From positions 14,714,501 to 14,778,500 of the forward strand of contig NC_088113.1 of assembly GCF_036370855.1 (NCBI RefSeq): a stretch of DNA of 64,000 nt, read 5' to 3'. Made by a program: the position numbers and the translations under genes. The notes below the pieces were generated by a model. It was given only the letters and a program-made list of their open reading frames with translations, was not told the DNA's origin and searched no databases. The stretch is from Dromaius novaehollandiae (lineage: Eukaryota; Chordata; Aves; Casuariiformes; Dromaiidae). Positions 22,331 to 34,269 of this stretch are shown here, piece after piece (the first letter of the stretch is position 1; every line of letters begins with the position of its first letter).

Positions 22331-25125
22331 CTAGAACAGAAAGTTCTTCATTACTTGATTCCATCTTTTCTCTTCATTGAAAGGGAGAGAGAATATCTCC
22401 AATATTAACATGCAAGGGCATTTAGATAAAGGACCGGCACAGAATATGTATCTATTTTGCCAACGATGAGAGTAAAAAATGACATTCCATCATCAAGATA
22501 CTGTACTATATTTGTTTTAGTTACAAAACAAATATATATTCATTGTAACTCTGTTTCCCTATCTCTTTTGATAAATATGCATCAATTTATCACTCTGAAG
22601 TATTATTGCTTTTGAAATTTCCCTCATCATATACAACCCCGTGTAAAAACTTCCCATTCAGCAGTAGTGGCAGCACAAACTATTAGCATGACCATCTCAG
22701 CAGAGATTCAATTACTAACTGGTTCAACCTATGCCCCAGCACTAAAATGAAGTGAAGCTGGTTATTTTTAACCAGCAGCTTGTGTGTCAGAAAAAGGAAT
22801 TCTACTGGGAGATTACTTTCTGACATAAACGTTATTGTGTTTTGCTTTAGATCTGACCTACACACAGATTTCTTGCATATATATGTATGTAAGTAGAGAT
22901 ATATAGTATGTCCATATTCATAGAGGTGAAGAGAGTGATATTAAAAACCAATAAAATTATTTTATTGCTGTCTCACAGCTATAAAAATTAAAACTTGCTT
23001 GTTCCAAAACAAGTTTATTCTTCTTCCATTGCACAATCTACATTTAAAATGTCAAATATTGGCATAGATGATTTCCAGTATCTGTTCTGTATGTCAGTCC
23101 CTACTGAGCAGAAACAGCTTTGCTGATACAATGAGAAGTGAATGTTATCTGACTGCCCAGCTTCAGTGAACCTGGCCCACAAAGACAAATTCAGAAGAGT
23201 GTCAGATCCAGATCTTGCCGTATCTTGCCTTATTTTATCTTTGGCCGTAAATGATCCCTGGCACATTTCATTCCTATAGTGCAGCCCATGCCAACCAAAT
23301 GCTACCACTGGGGCCTTTGCCTCATTTCTGTTTACCGTGGGAAATCTCCAAAGCAGAACCATTCTCATTACCATCTCTGACTCTTGAAGGCTGCTGGTAA
23401 CCAGGGAACTGGAATTAAACTATTCCAGATTTTCAAATTGGTATCTCCCACACCTACTATAACTTAATCCATATTTCTATCAGCTTTATGTCTAACCAAA
23501 TAATCTTTTAATTTCAAAGATTTGTGAATATTTATGGATATTAACAATTATAAACAACAACAAAGAGCCCTCTAGCATGTATGACTTGGGCATGTTCACT
23601 ATCAAATTCTGTTCAAACTGCAGGAAAAACTGTGTGAAATACAGGTTCCTGGAAACAATATGAAGCTTTAGTCACTGATTTTACAGAATCAGGAAATCAC
23701 TATCATGTATTACTGACAGAAGTTTGCTCTAATATGGTGAAGTGTTGTCCCATTATGACATAAAAATTCAATAAAGCTTTATTGGTTCATAATGACAAAA
23801 AAAGAATTCACAGAATAGAGCAAGCAGAGACGAAATGTACAGTCTGCCAGATAAACCTTCCTCTGGAAAAACATTCTAATCATGCATGATGCAATCTCAG
23901 TGAGGGAGTAAAAAGGAATGTCTACTTGGCAAAACAGTGAAAGACAGTCATCAACACTGAGTGAAACCAAAAAAGCTAATAACCTTATGAGCAGCATTAA
24001 TCAATAAGGTATTTGCCTCAAAATCTGCATTTTTATTTTAGCACAGATAGGAATATAATGTTTTCCAAAGATCCCAGACTGTCAGCCCTGCAAACTGCAG
24101 TTCTCTCTTTATACACTGGTGGACTCAGCTTGATGATCAAAAATGCAAGTTTCCTTAAAATTCCTATCGGAATCTTTAAATATTGCCCAGAGGATGTTCC
24201 CAGTTTCTAGTCATCTCACATAGCACTGTCAGCATAGAAACATGTAATTTGTGAAGTACATGTAACGTGCAAGCTTTGATGAACAGGTATCTACAGCAAA
24301 GAAAGACTTATTTTTAAATTAAAACTTTATTTACAATGCTTTACAGTCTCAGCTGGAATTAAGTTAACTGGACTGACTCCACTGAAGTCAGTGAACCTGC
24401 CTCAGTTGACACCTGTTGAGGTCCTGGCCCGGGCTATGAAAAATAAAATAAATTGTATCTCTTTAGGGGATGTAGCTCAGTTTCTTACTGGGATGGCAGG
24501 TTTGTGAACCTGTTAGGAAATCAACTTTAATTTTTGAAAAACAAATGAACGTTTTAGAAACCAAATTATTAAATCTTAACCTAATGACTTGCAAGTCAAC
24601 ATTTTGGGACAGATCTGCCAAAATGTATATGGGCATTAGGAATTCCTGGGTTCAATTACTTTAAATGGGACGTGTGTTTCTGAGTATCCCCAGGAACATT
24701 TGTTTGAAAGCGCATAGGTAGGATCTAGAGACTGCGGCTGAAGTGACATCCTGTCAAAGGGGACAAATATTTGAGTACGTTTATATCACATATATGCATT
24801 TACAATTGATAACTAATAAATAAGAACTCCCAGGTGGAATCTATCAGTCAAACATCTTTGTGATGAATCATGTTTTTTAGAGGTGAAATAACCTCTTAGA
24901 TCTTCAAGTCCATTCTACAGCCCTGTTGGGGGCTCAGTAGAGGAAGTGTCACATACTACTCCCAGAATCCTTTTGGTCTAAAAGGTAGAAAGCTGGTTTG
25001 GTATCTTGTGCCACTCTGGTAGATTTTAATTAAGGTCATTTACTGAACCACAGAACTTATTAAACTAGTTTTATCACTTATTGAGCATAATGTATTTCTT
25101 CAAAGGTGATAATTTGTAAAATTAC
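22331..25125. other. Formin intron between exons 4 and 3
   Basis: The intron is 2795 bases. It includes another copy of the old interspersed repeat (24374-24430). No exon in phase 0 was recognised. Confidence 0.6.
24374..24430 (+). repeat. Old interspersed repeat, copy B
   Basis: It reads GACTCCACTGAAGTCAGTGA, then a variable stretch, then TTGACACCTGTTGAGGTCCT and GGCCC. The order 'CCACTGAAGTCA ... ACACC-x-GTTGAGG-x-CCTGGCCC' parallels copies A and C. Confidence 0.45.
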
Positions 25126-25212
25126 CTGCAAAATTCGTTTCTGCCATCGATAGTGTTTGTATTTGTAGATACTGAAGTTAAATTGTGACCCAGTTAGCAA
25201 ATCCTCTGAATC
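25126..25212 (-). CDS. Formin exon 3: first strands of PH domain 1
   Basis: Twenty-nine codons (residues 36-64): DSEDLLTGSQFNFSIYKYKH, then YRWQKRILQ. It forms the first PH strands, with the basic-aromatic turn (K-Y-K-H-Y-R-W-Q-K-R) where phosphoinositide ligands often bind. The acceptor is TTTGTTTTTCAG|GAT and the donor TTGCAG|GTAATT, phase 0 to 0. Confidence 0.88.
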
Positions 25213-27812
25213 CTGAAAAACAAAGTAGAAATCAGCGATATGTCCATACTGCATTATCTTTGATCCATTAAATTCAGTAGTGCTCTTAGGTGAAATCTCC
25301 CTCTGTCAACCGTGGTCAAGCAATGGTGGAGGCTTTGTAGAAGAGCTGTGGAGATGTGTGGAAGTGCCTTCTTGGTCTGATTTTTACAAGTACCAAATAT
25401 CCACAACTTCTGCTGAGCTAATGAAGGGATCAAAGATTAGGATGGAAGGCAAATGGAGAGCTGAAAACAGGAAGGCAGGGTTTGAGTAGGGAGAAATGAG
25501 CAGAGCCCTTGGAACTGTGCTAAGTGCATTTCAAAACATATGAGTATGAGCAGTTTATTAGACAAACTAACCAGCAAAGGAAGACCATATCCGACTTTAA
25601 AGAAAAATATTTACAAATCCTTGAACAGAGTGCAGTAAAAAGGCAGATATTTGTTCACACTGTGTGAGGGTATGCAATCTGTCATCTGGTCCCTAATGCC
25701 AGCTCTACCACGTGTATGGACAATGACTAATTTGATAATCTTCAGGAAAATGCACTCAGTGTTGGCGCAGTGAAGGGAAGGTCATGATATAGCTATATTA
25801 AATTTCATTTTGTTCTAATAATTAGTTATCACAACAACTTTAATACACCAGAAGTAGAGAAGGAACCTCTTCTAGCATGTTACTTCTATAACAGTTAATC
25901 TATACAAAAGTGTCTTGCTAATTAGGAGATTTCCTCTGCAACAAAGGCGCATCCTTTTACATACAGCGACAGGGCCTCTTTGGTGTCATAAAATGAGGCA
26001 GAAGCTGAAATCTACCTTATAGTTATTCTTCTGTCTCTTCTGCTTCATTTAACAGTACAGTAAGTTCTTAAAACCAACAGTTATTGCCTAAAGTCTTGCT
26101 GTCGGCTTAATTTTTCCTCCTGTACTCTAAAGAGGAACTCTGTAGTTTCGGAATTTTTACTTTTGACTTGAAACACGTGATAGGACTCATGAATGCTGGA
26201 CACTTCTGCAGATGGTTAAGTCCAGAAATGTTAAGCTGCAGTATGTAGAAAAGGTGATAATGTCACATAACTGCAAGTATCACAACCTATTTCTCAGGCA
26301 ATTGTTTCTTTTCTTGCAGTATAAGCTTAGGATAAAAATCAGTAGAAATCATCCAGAGCCCAGATCAAAAAATGATAGTAATGCTAGTTTTAGCTAGTTG
26401 AGTTTTAGCTAGTTTTAGCTAATTAAGTTTTTTCTCATTTGAATTCATTTTCTTCTTACTCTAAGAACACATGTACATATACTCTTATGCTGTTGAGCTT
26501 AACCTCCTGTTGGCTGCAGCCTTTCTGCAAAACTTTTGCTGCTTTCTTTATTAGTACTTATTTTTTGCTTCTCCTTCTCATTCTACTTTCACTTCTTTCC
26601 TGCCAAGTAGTTAATAAGTAGTTTAGAAAGTTATTTTTAAAAGTGAAAGAACACATCAAGATTATCTCACGATCACTAATAGCTCCTATGGTGCAAAACT
26701 TTTTGAGATTATGCCATTAGCGTATTATAAGATTTCGTGGTTTCCTGTAGATGCTCCCAAAGGGAGGCAGATTCAAAAATCCAGATCAGAAGGGGAAATA
26801 GAAAGTGAAAAGTTCTCTAAGGATTTCGGATTTCCCTTCTGGCAATTCTCAGATGATAATGGACAGAAGATTGCCGTGAAAGAGATACTAGAATACTGGG
26901 AGTAAGGAAAGGAGGACAAGGCTCATTCACTAATGAATCTATCTCATGTACACCCTGTACTCTCAAACCATTTTGGCTCACCATTATCAACTTCTACTTT
27001 TCTCATGAAAGAATTTTCATGCTTTCTACATGGAAAGAGATTAATGAGCCACTTTGGATTTTCAGTGAACAGAGGAAGTCTTTAACAGCAGAAGAATTGA
27101 AATTTTTGTGTCTCAATCTGATTTTTAAGAAGTCTCTGGACTAGACCCTTTGGTCTTGCTGACCTATGCTCAGCAAAGGTATGTGGTTGTAGAACCAAAA
27201 AAACAGCCACCTTCACACTGATTCTACTCCTGGCTGATGGAGGGCGATGGCCAATCGCAGGCAATATTGGAATTCAAGTCACGGTGGCCTAGACTTTGCA
27301 TTCTGTGGCCATTCCTGTGGAGACACGTAACAGTGCACCATCTCAGAACCTCTTATGATGATCACACATGACCCAAGGACAACACAACACTAAGAGACTC
27401 CTCAGATTCGCTGTTTTTCTGAGGCGCTTCACAGTGTCAGTGAGTAACCAAGGATTTTGCCCTACATACTTCTATTGTTACAGTACTTTTATGCTGTATT
27501 GAGAGACTAATGAATATGTGAACACATTTGCTCTAGATTTAAACTACTTAATCCAGGTAATCACATCACTGTAGCCTCAGCATTTACATGGGGATATTGA
27601 TTCCTTAGGATAATGGCTGCACAACTGTGGCAGCAGAGTCTAGCCATCAGTAACCGATCTGTTTGGTTATAAGCTGACGTGTACATGTTTACACAAATTG
27701 GGACTACCTCTTTGAAAGAAATACAGATATGCTCCTAACACACAAACAGGCTTTCCAGAATATGCTCTTATGCTTGAATGTCTTGCAAGATAGATAAAAG
27801 GAGTGACCTTAC
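25213..27812. other. Formin intron between exons 3 and 2
   Basis: The intron is 2600 bases, with a short GTTTTAGCTA tandem repeat (26383-26422). Nothing else was recognised. Confidence 0.6.
26383..26422. repeat. GTTTTAGCTA tandem repeat
   Basis: Three near-perfect copies of a 10-base unit, one separated by GTTGA, in intron sequence. Confidence 0.75.
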
Positions 27813-27917
27813 CTTTTCAGCATGCACCTCCTTCTGTGCCAAATGCAAAGCTCCTTCAATGCTCACTTCTTTATTTTTCACCATGTTCATAATTTTGAGG
27901 ATTTTTTCTTGGCTTAG
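27813..27917 (-). CDS. Formin exon 2: N-terminal helical segment
   Basis: Thirty-five codons: LSQEKILKIMNMVKNKEVSI, then EGALHLAQKEVHAEK. It predicts two amphipathic helices of the 'ILKxMxxVKxxxxSIEGALxLAQ' type. I do not recognise a named domain. The acceptor TTTGTTCCAG|CTA and donor AAAAG|GTAAGG are both good, phase 0 to 0, joining exon 3 smoothly. Only this frame is open through the exon. Confidence 0.82.
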
Positions 27918-29109
27918 CTGGAACAAAGGCCAATCAAATATTTTTAAGGAATGTTTTTTTATCTGGCTATGGAGGATACAGAGTACTTGTGACAGTTACA
28001 GCTCCAGAATCTGCCATAAAATTACAATTTCATTCATATTTTATGTTCTATCGACAACCTGCTCAACAAATATAATATCCCTTTGAAACCGGGTGAGAGT
28101 CTACAAGATATCAAATATACAGGGGCTTTTACAGTTTTAGAAGATGGGGTGGTAATATCTGGAGATAGAACTGCCGGGAGGAAATCTTTTTTAGTTAGAA
28201 AATCTGGCAAGAAGTGAAAACATCAATTTTACATGCTCACCTGTGCCTTACCCTTAGTGTAAAATACTGCATACAAACACTGTGAAAGCTAAATCAGGAT
28301 CATTAGAAATTTTCAGGGTGAAGGGGAGAAAAACGTATGTCTGTGCCACCAGGTACAGCTGTCACATGAACTTGTCAAAATAAGTTAATACTCAAATACC
28401 AAAAATACTCAAAAAAGAAGGTATACTGTGAAGAAGCTTGCATACAAATTTATGTTGCTCTTAAGTGAACCAGGTGTGGGTTGTAATGCCAAATAAGAAT
28501 CAAGCAAGGCAAAAAAGGAAAGTGGAGTAACCAGGTGCCTACAAGTACAGTGCCTTAGCTGGTGGGTAAAGCTCTTTCACAGACTTTGTCGAAGGAACAA
28601 ATAACTGCCATTTTAGACAGACCAGAGGGTTTGCTAGTGTAACATCCACACCTGAACAGTATTCAGAATTGAGAATTTGGAAGGAACATGTACATGTTAC
28701 CAGCATAGCACAGGACCTGTGCCAGGAGCTTCCCAGGCAGCAGGCAGTCACACACTCCCCAGGTGCCCACATTTTTCCCTCTATCGCCTCTTCCAATTGG
28801 TGTTCTCAGGTTCGACCCAGACACTTGCAGTTCTTCTGTCCAGTAGCTGAGCTAGAATATCCCTTTGTGTGGCCACTGCCATGTCTCCTACATCCTTGGA
28901 AAATGACTTTACCACCAGGAGATAAGTTGCTACACTGTAATTTCTTTTAAGCCATCCTTTTAAAACTCCTCCATCTGGGCATCGGCTGGGTGAAGATCCC
29001 TCCCCACGAGCGTCGCGCAGGCCATACAGAAGGACGGGGAGAGGGAAGGAGAGTTTTCTCGGGATGGCTATGGCTTGCAGCCAAAGTCAGACTGGGAAGG
29101 GGCACCCAC
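27918..29109. other. Formin intron 1 (may hide a small exon)
   Basis: The candidate first exon ends in phase 2 and exon 2 starts in phase 0, so an exon whose length is 3n+1 is predicted here if both calls are right. I scanned the minus strand for splice-site pairs of that length and found no convincing one. Confidence 0.4.
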
Positions 29110-29660
29110 CTGCTCCCCCTGCACCCCTGCAACTGGAGCTGCCCAGAGAGACTATCGCACTCAGAGAGAGCCAGCTCAAAGCATCTCAGCAGCGCAAGCA
29201 GATCTGCTTTTGACTGACGCAAGGATGCGGCACCGGGACCTGGACTGGGTTTTGCTGTTCCCACCATAAGAAGAAGGAGAAGAGCTAGAGGAAAGATGGG
29301 GATCCCTGGAGAGCTAGGTCTGCTGTCGGGCTGCTGCCCGGGAAGAGGAAGGGCGAGCAGAGATAGGGTCTGCCGCGAGCAGCCAGCGTTGCCGCCAAGC
29401 CTGGTGCCTGCCACCCGCGCGGCAGCGGCACGGCTGGCTCTCCAGCCCCGGCGGGGCACAGCTGGCAGCGGGGCTGCAGCTGCGTCGCCGCCCCCGGCAG
29501 CTTCCAGCCCCCAGCAGCCGTGTGCTTTACCTGCGCCTGCAGCTGCCCACAGACATAGCAGCTCCTCCGCTGAGAGCCTCAGCGATGCAGCCCGGCATCG
29601 GGGACCTCTCCACCCATCCCAGCCCCAGTCACCCGGCACAGGTCTGACGGGCAACATAAC
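28980..29660. promoter_or_regulatory. CpG island, likely formin promoter / first exon
   Basis: This is the only long GC-rich, CpG-dense stretch in the window; CG dinucleotides are abundant, for example around 29360-29500, and rare elsewhere. It lies immediately 5' of the formin exons in the transcribed direction, which is the usual place for a CpG-island promoter. A TATAAATA word at 29662-29669 reads in the plus direction, so it does not serve the formin. Divergent transcription from the island is possible, but no plus-strand gene is evident. Confidence 0.75.
29110..29267 (-). CDS. Candidate first coding exon of the formin
   Basis: From ATG at 29267 the frame reads MVGTAKPSPGPGAASLRQ, then SKADLLALLRCFELALSECD, then SLSGQLQLQ, and reaches a good donor, AGCAG|GTGGGT. 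The Leu-rich amphipathic stretch looks protein-like rather than random GC-rich sequence. Upstream the frame stays open to 29708 with no stop, so the start codon is a guess; Kozak context (C at -3, G at +4) is mediocre. The donor leaves phase 2, which does not fit exon 2 (phase 0); a poorer donor nine... bases away in phase 0 is TGG|GTGCCC. Either a small exon is missing or this is not the first coding exon. Confidence 0.4.
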
Positions 29661-29669
29661 ATATAAATA

Positions 29670-32600
29670 ACCTCTCCTATGACAGAGGTCAGAGGCTATT
29701 AAATCCACAGGTTACCTTTTATTCCGAGCCACACTACATTAACCCACCTAAGCTTAGTGAATTTCTAATGTTTGAATCAGCTTATGATCGACAGACAAGC
29801 TGTATTTTTTTTACAGCCTACAAATAAAACTAGGAGCAAAAGAAGAAGAAATATTTTGTTTTCAAAGCCTCGGAATTTTCAGTGCTAATATAAAGGTAAC
29901 TTATGGCATAGCTCCGAGCTGCAAATAGCAACGTGAACACTGAGGAAAGAATAAAAGCAGTTTGGTAATTCATTCATACTTGCTGAGGCACATAAGGTTC
30001 CTACAATGACCTCCACATTCTGGTTTTGAATTTTAAATGGCCATATATTTACACCACACATACACTGTATACGATTAGATTTTAACAAGATAATTCCCCA
30101 CTGAACAGTCCCTGTGTAAGCAAACAAGAATATGGATATATCTGAATTGAAAAATATAGTTTCCTTAAGGCTAAATTCTGCCAGCTTTAAAGTGCAAGCT
30201 CCTATTTATACAGGATAGCATTTCTTGATAGGAAGTGTATTTTCACATTAGTACATTAGCATTTTCACAACATTAGTACATTAGTATTTTCACAACAGTT
30301 AGACCTTTTTGCATGGTAAAAGGTTCAAAGACTTTGCACCAGGATGACAATAATAACACAAAGACAACATCATAGCCTCATGTGCAGAGCACGGTCTGAT
30401 TCATATAAACAAAAGAAGGATTTATCTCCTTTGCTTTAGTGGACAAGTAATTTAATGTATTTGCTTAATTTTCATTTGGATCTTACTGCATTGTTTGACA
30501 ACACAACATTTTGTGCACATTTGTAGGGATGCTTCCTAAGAGTGGTGAAAAAAACAAGAGTTACAACTTGCAAAATAGAAAGTTCTCAACTTTTTTCTAG
30601 AATAGGTAACTCAGGTTACCATCCCTGTTTTCATGCAAGTAGACTCCATACTCTGCAGCGCCTGAAGCACTGGCTATGTTGAGGTTTGCAATTCTGATGA
30701 AATATTCCATCCTGGACCAAGAAACCTTGCCACAGTATGTCTAACAAAACTGAGACCTTTTTTTGTAATTTGCCTGTGACAAAAAGCAGATTTCTCTTTT
30801 GGATTGTTGAAAATTTTCAAAATCTCTTCTTTTTTCTTTTTGCATATCATATGCAGAATGAATGCATTTGGGGCTCTGCAAAAAATTCATTTCTTTATTC
30901 TTTTGTTTATTTTCACCAGTCTCCTTCACACTAGGATGGAGTTCTGCCTAAGAAATGAGAACAACAGGGAACATCTTCTAATTTTCTTAATAATGTATTG
31001 AGACAAATGTTTGCAAAAGTGAAGTGAGTCATTTTATATATTGCAAATTCAGGAAGGCTAGTTAGTAAATTAGACTGCTGACAGTTAATCCATTCCCCAG
31101 AGAGCACAGAAAAGACGATGCTTTGTACAGGTTATTTTTAACAGCACCCTGTTGTTCTAATGTCTCTGTTAACTCTCTTTCTCTCTGCACATCTGTAAGC
31201 AGGACGGAAACATTGCAAAAGATGAGAGAGGCAAAAAAAGGCACTTTTCAGCTTATGAGGTCTGTCAAAATTATTTGTCAGAAGTCTGTCTGGCTCGCTT
31301 AGGTTTTTGACAGCCATGCGCTATCATGGTATTTTTACTTGCAAACAAGACTTGAGTAACAGATCCTGACCTTTATGGTTTTGTAACTGTGGGGCTTTTC
31401 TCTCAGCACATCACAATTCTTGTAATGCTCATTTTTGTGTTTGTTTTGGTTGTATTTTTTCTTAAAAAGAAATGATTTTTGTCAAATTATCCACTGAAAT
31501 GCCACTAAGTCAGATCGTGTTATATTGTCTAATAGAATGTGACTGGTGCAACCAAACAGAACATTTTTAGACAAGGTTGAATAACAGAATTGTTAAAAAA
31601 GAAAAAACTAAATGTTTCTATTATGAAAAGTGCAACTTAGAGAAATACATGAGTTTCCATTAATAACGCATTCCTTCATCTGCCAGGTTAAAGAAGTTTG
31701 TTTGATACAGATTAAAGTTTTATCACCCACCCAAAACTCAGTATAGATATATATCTGATTTGAAAGAAAAATCAACCCTCACAATTGAAGGAAAAGTGTG
31801 GGGCTCCAGGAAATCTCCCTATATCCATTAATCTACAGGGTGAGGTGTTTATATTTTTGGCCTGGACATGGTATAAAATGTGTCTGATGGCGAGGTATGA
31901 GATTTCTGGCTTGTTCTGGGGCTGCTGCCGGGGCGTACCCGACACGAGCCCTTGCAGGGCTTCCTGCCGTCCCCCGGTTACCCAGCCCCGGCTCGCCAGG
32001 GGCCCCGCGAGAGATGGGAGGTTTCGCATGTAGTCTCCACGCTGTGGTAAATATGACCCTAATGACACCTTTCAGGCTTTCTGAGCACCAACCAAGCAAA
32101 AGGGGTTAAAGCCACTTTATCTGAGCCATTTAAAATTGACTGCATAAAGCAGCAGAAGGTATGCAGAACCACGGGAAACAGTTCAGGGAAAAGGCAGGCT
32201 AACGCCTCTCTTTCTGTGTTCGTCCTAACATTCGTGCTGCAATACACGCTGGTTCAGCTCCTCCCTCCCACCACGCTGTTCCCCGAGGACTTCTGTGTAG
32301 TCAAGGGAGATACCTAGGCATGTCCACATGGGAGTTCAGCACCTGAGAGACCTGTCTGACCAGCTGAAGTCTCTCTCTTCACTACCTGCAGAGGAACTTG
32401 AGCTATGTGCAGTACCTTTTGCTTAGCTTATTCTTATTCTGTGGACCATCCTACCTGAATCATAATAATATGACAGCAATCTAAAATAAAAAGACTCCTG
32501 GAATGTGTGCACATACACCCCTGGAGACGTAGAGCAAGAAATCTGGCTGTCAGTCAGCTCTACATGTGATCGCAATTATTACAAATACTGGCACGATTCA

Positions 32601-34269
32601 TGAGACATTTCTTTCGCTTAGGTGAAGATCATATCTAACGTGCACTGAGCTCTATCATTTCCTGTGGCAACAAAACCAAGTCATGCAGAAATCCTGCTCC
32701 CTGTGCAAAAGGGATAACATTTTTATTCGAAGCTAGTAAAGCCATTCATTGCTAAGCATTCCTTACCCTTGTCCTCATTAAGCATTAATAGAGTTAAATA
32801 TTCTCCTCTGCTTGCCCCAAGGAGCAACAGATAAAACAAGTAGCTTCTCGCTGCTGTGGGACCCAGAGAACTTGTTCCTCATCCTTTGCACCATACGGAA
32901 GCATCTTCTTTTTAGCACTGAATAGGACCAATGCTCCAAAAGACAACGGGGCTCAGGCCAAGCAGGAAGATGCAAGCAGCAGCTACGTATTGCCTTATGG
33001 ACATACCATGGATTTCTGGGCATAAATCAGACTGAATGTGAGTGTTGCCACACAATGTGAGATACACTGTTTTAACATATATGCCTGAAACTTTATATCC
33101 AGCAAAGGGTCGTATTTTCATTCATTTTACAGTCCGGTTTTTCAAAAATGGCTCTTAATAATAGAAGATTTTGTATTTCATCTAGCAAAGCAGGATAAAG
33201 TGACTTTGAGGTAAAGACTTCTGCATATTTTGTCTTGATTCAGCACCTTCCAGCTACAGTATGCAACACTTTCTGCGAAGCAAATACAATGGAGAAACTT
33301 AAAAATAATTGCCAGGACGCAATGCAGTGATTGACTTGTGATGAAATTTCAAGTAGCAACTTCTTTGTTTCAAACTCTTTCAAAAAAAAAAAAACTTGTT
33401 TTTAATCAAAGGCACTGGCTCAGTTTATTATGAATATTTGCCTTTAATCCCATTCTGCCTGCATGTTGAAGATGGCATTTTAGTTACTTCGAATACAATG
33501 GACACAATATGGATTGTGGTAAAAGTTCCAGTCTACTGTTACAAACTTTTATCTCCTATTGTATTCACTTACATTGGCTGCGAACCTGGCTCAAAGTTTC
33601 CTGAGTACTCCTGCTTGCAGAACAGTGGTTTTCTTCTAGGATAGGTGGTATCAGAAAACCATTCACTTGTATTTTACATGAAATAGCAATATAGATGACT
33701 GATGTGATATTTTTATGTGGCAAAACCATCTTTTGTAGCCAGTCATAAAGATAGACTAATATTATTTGTCAAAGAGTGCTGCTATTCATCAAATAAATTA
33801 TCCATCTATAATAATGTTTTGCATTATTTGTTCAGATCTATATCTGGCTGAATAATATCTGTCAAGATTTATTCAAAGAAGAAGATATTCATCAAACAAT
33901 AGCTTGATTTCTTTGAAAACCCTGGAAACTCTGCCACTTTCAATAGAAGCTGGAGGAGCCCAAAGATATTTTATTATAATTCACTATTTTATTGGGATAA
34001 ATCTACCTAGTTCCATTTTTGAAAATTGCTCCAAATTGAGGAATCTCAATACTTACACATTTCACAAAGTACTCTCTGAAAAACTGATGGTTTACAGGTC
34101 TAGTATGAAGCAATTACTTTGGTGTTTCCCCGGATCACCACTTAACAGACCTGGACGTCCTCAGCAGGATCCTGCTGTACTGACAGATTTGGAACCTGTT
34201 AGAAAACTATACTCAAAAAGTAATTACCTGAGTTTCACTGTCGAAAATCAAAGGATATATTGAGCAGTG
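29670..34269. other. Intergenic, no gene seen
   Basis: The stretch is AT-rich with no exon-like sequence. It includes a 25-bp tandem duplication (30245-30299) and a small GC-rich patch at 31910-32030 with several CpGs and no associated gene. Confidence 0.5.
30245..30299. repeat. 25-bp tandem duplication
   Basis: Two 25-base units (30245-30269 and 30270-30294) differ at a single base, and the start of a third follows. The near identity suggests recent origin by slippage or unequal exchange. Confidence 0.9.

Larger units (their letters stand above)
1..29640 (-). other. Gene extent: tandem-PH formin (PHCF-type), 3' end off window
   Basis: This is the span of one minus-strand gene assembled by eye from splice sites and reading phase. 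Fifteen exons between 27917 and 658 total 1998 nt and join into 666 codons without a stop; every internal junction keeps phase. Residue numbers in the exon entries count from the first codon of the exon at 27813-27917. Order: helical segment (1-35), PH domain 1 (about 44-135), PH domain 2 (about 152-270), acidic/serine-rich linker (270-343), very short proline stretch (344-353), FH2 from about 364 onward. FH2 domains dimerise and nucleate or processively elongate actin filaments; PH domains commonly bind phosphoinositides or proteins at membranes. The architecture matches the PHCF class of metazoan formins (established knowledge, recalled); DIAPH, DAAM, FMNL, FHOD, FMN, INF2, FHDC1 and delphilin do not have two PH domains before FH2. 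The last FH2 exons and the C-terminus lie left of base 1. Assignment is firm for FH2 and good for the PH domains; the class name is inference. Confidence 0.85.

Noticed and set aside
24466..24530. tRNA-like start GGGGATGTAGCTCAG (A-box-like)
   Set aside because: No matching B box at the proper distance and no cloverleaf could be folded; at best a trace of a tRNA-derived SINE.
29296..29670. A 124-codon plus-strand open frame in the same island
   Set aside because: Ala/Pro-rich composition, no family resemblance, overlaps the promoter region.
28947..29708. A 253-codon minus-strand open frame over the CpG island as a complete protein
   Set aside because: Long open frames are expected in GC-rich DNA; most of it is low-complexity Ala/Gly/Arg/Pro. 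Only the part from 29267 to the donor at 29110 looks protein-like.
33904..34263. A 119-codon plus-strand open frame just before the CR1 element
   Set aside because: No resemblance to CR1 ORF2 or any family; the CR1 match begins after its stop.
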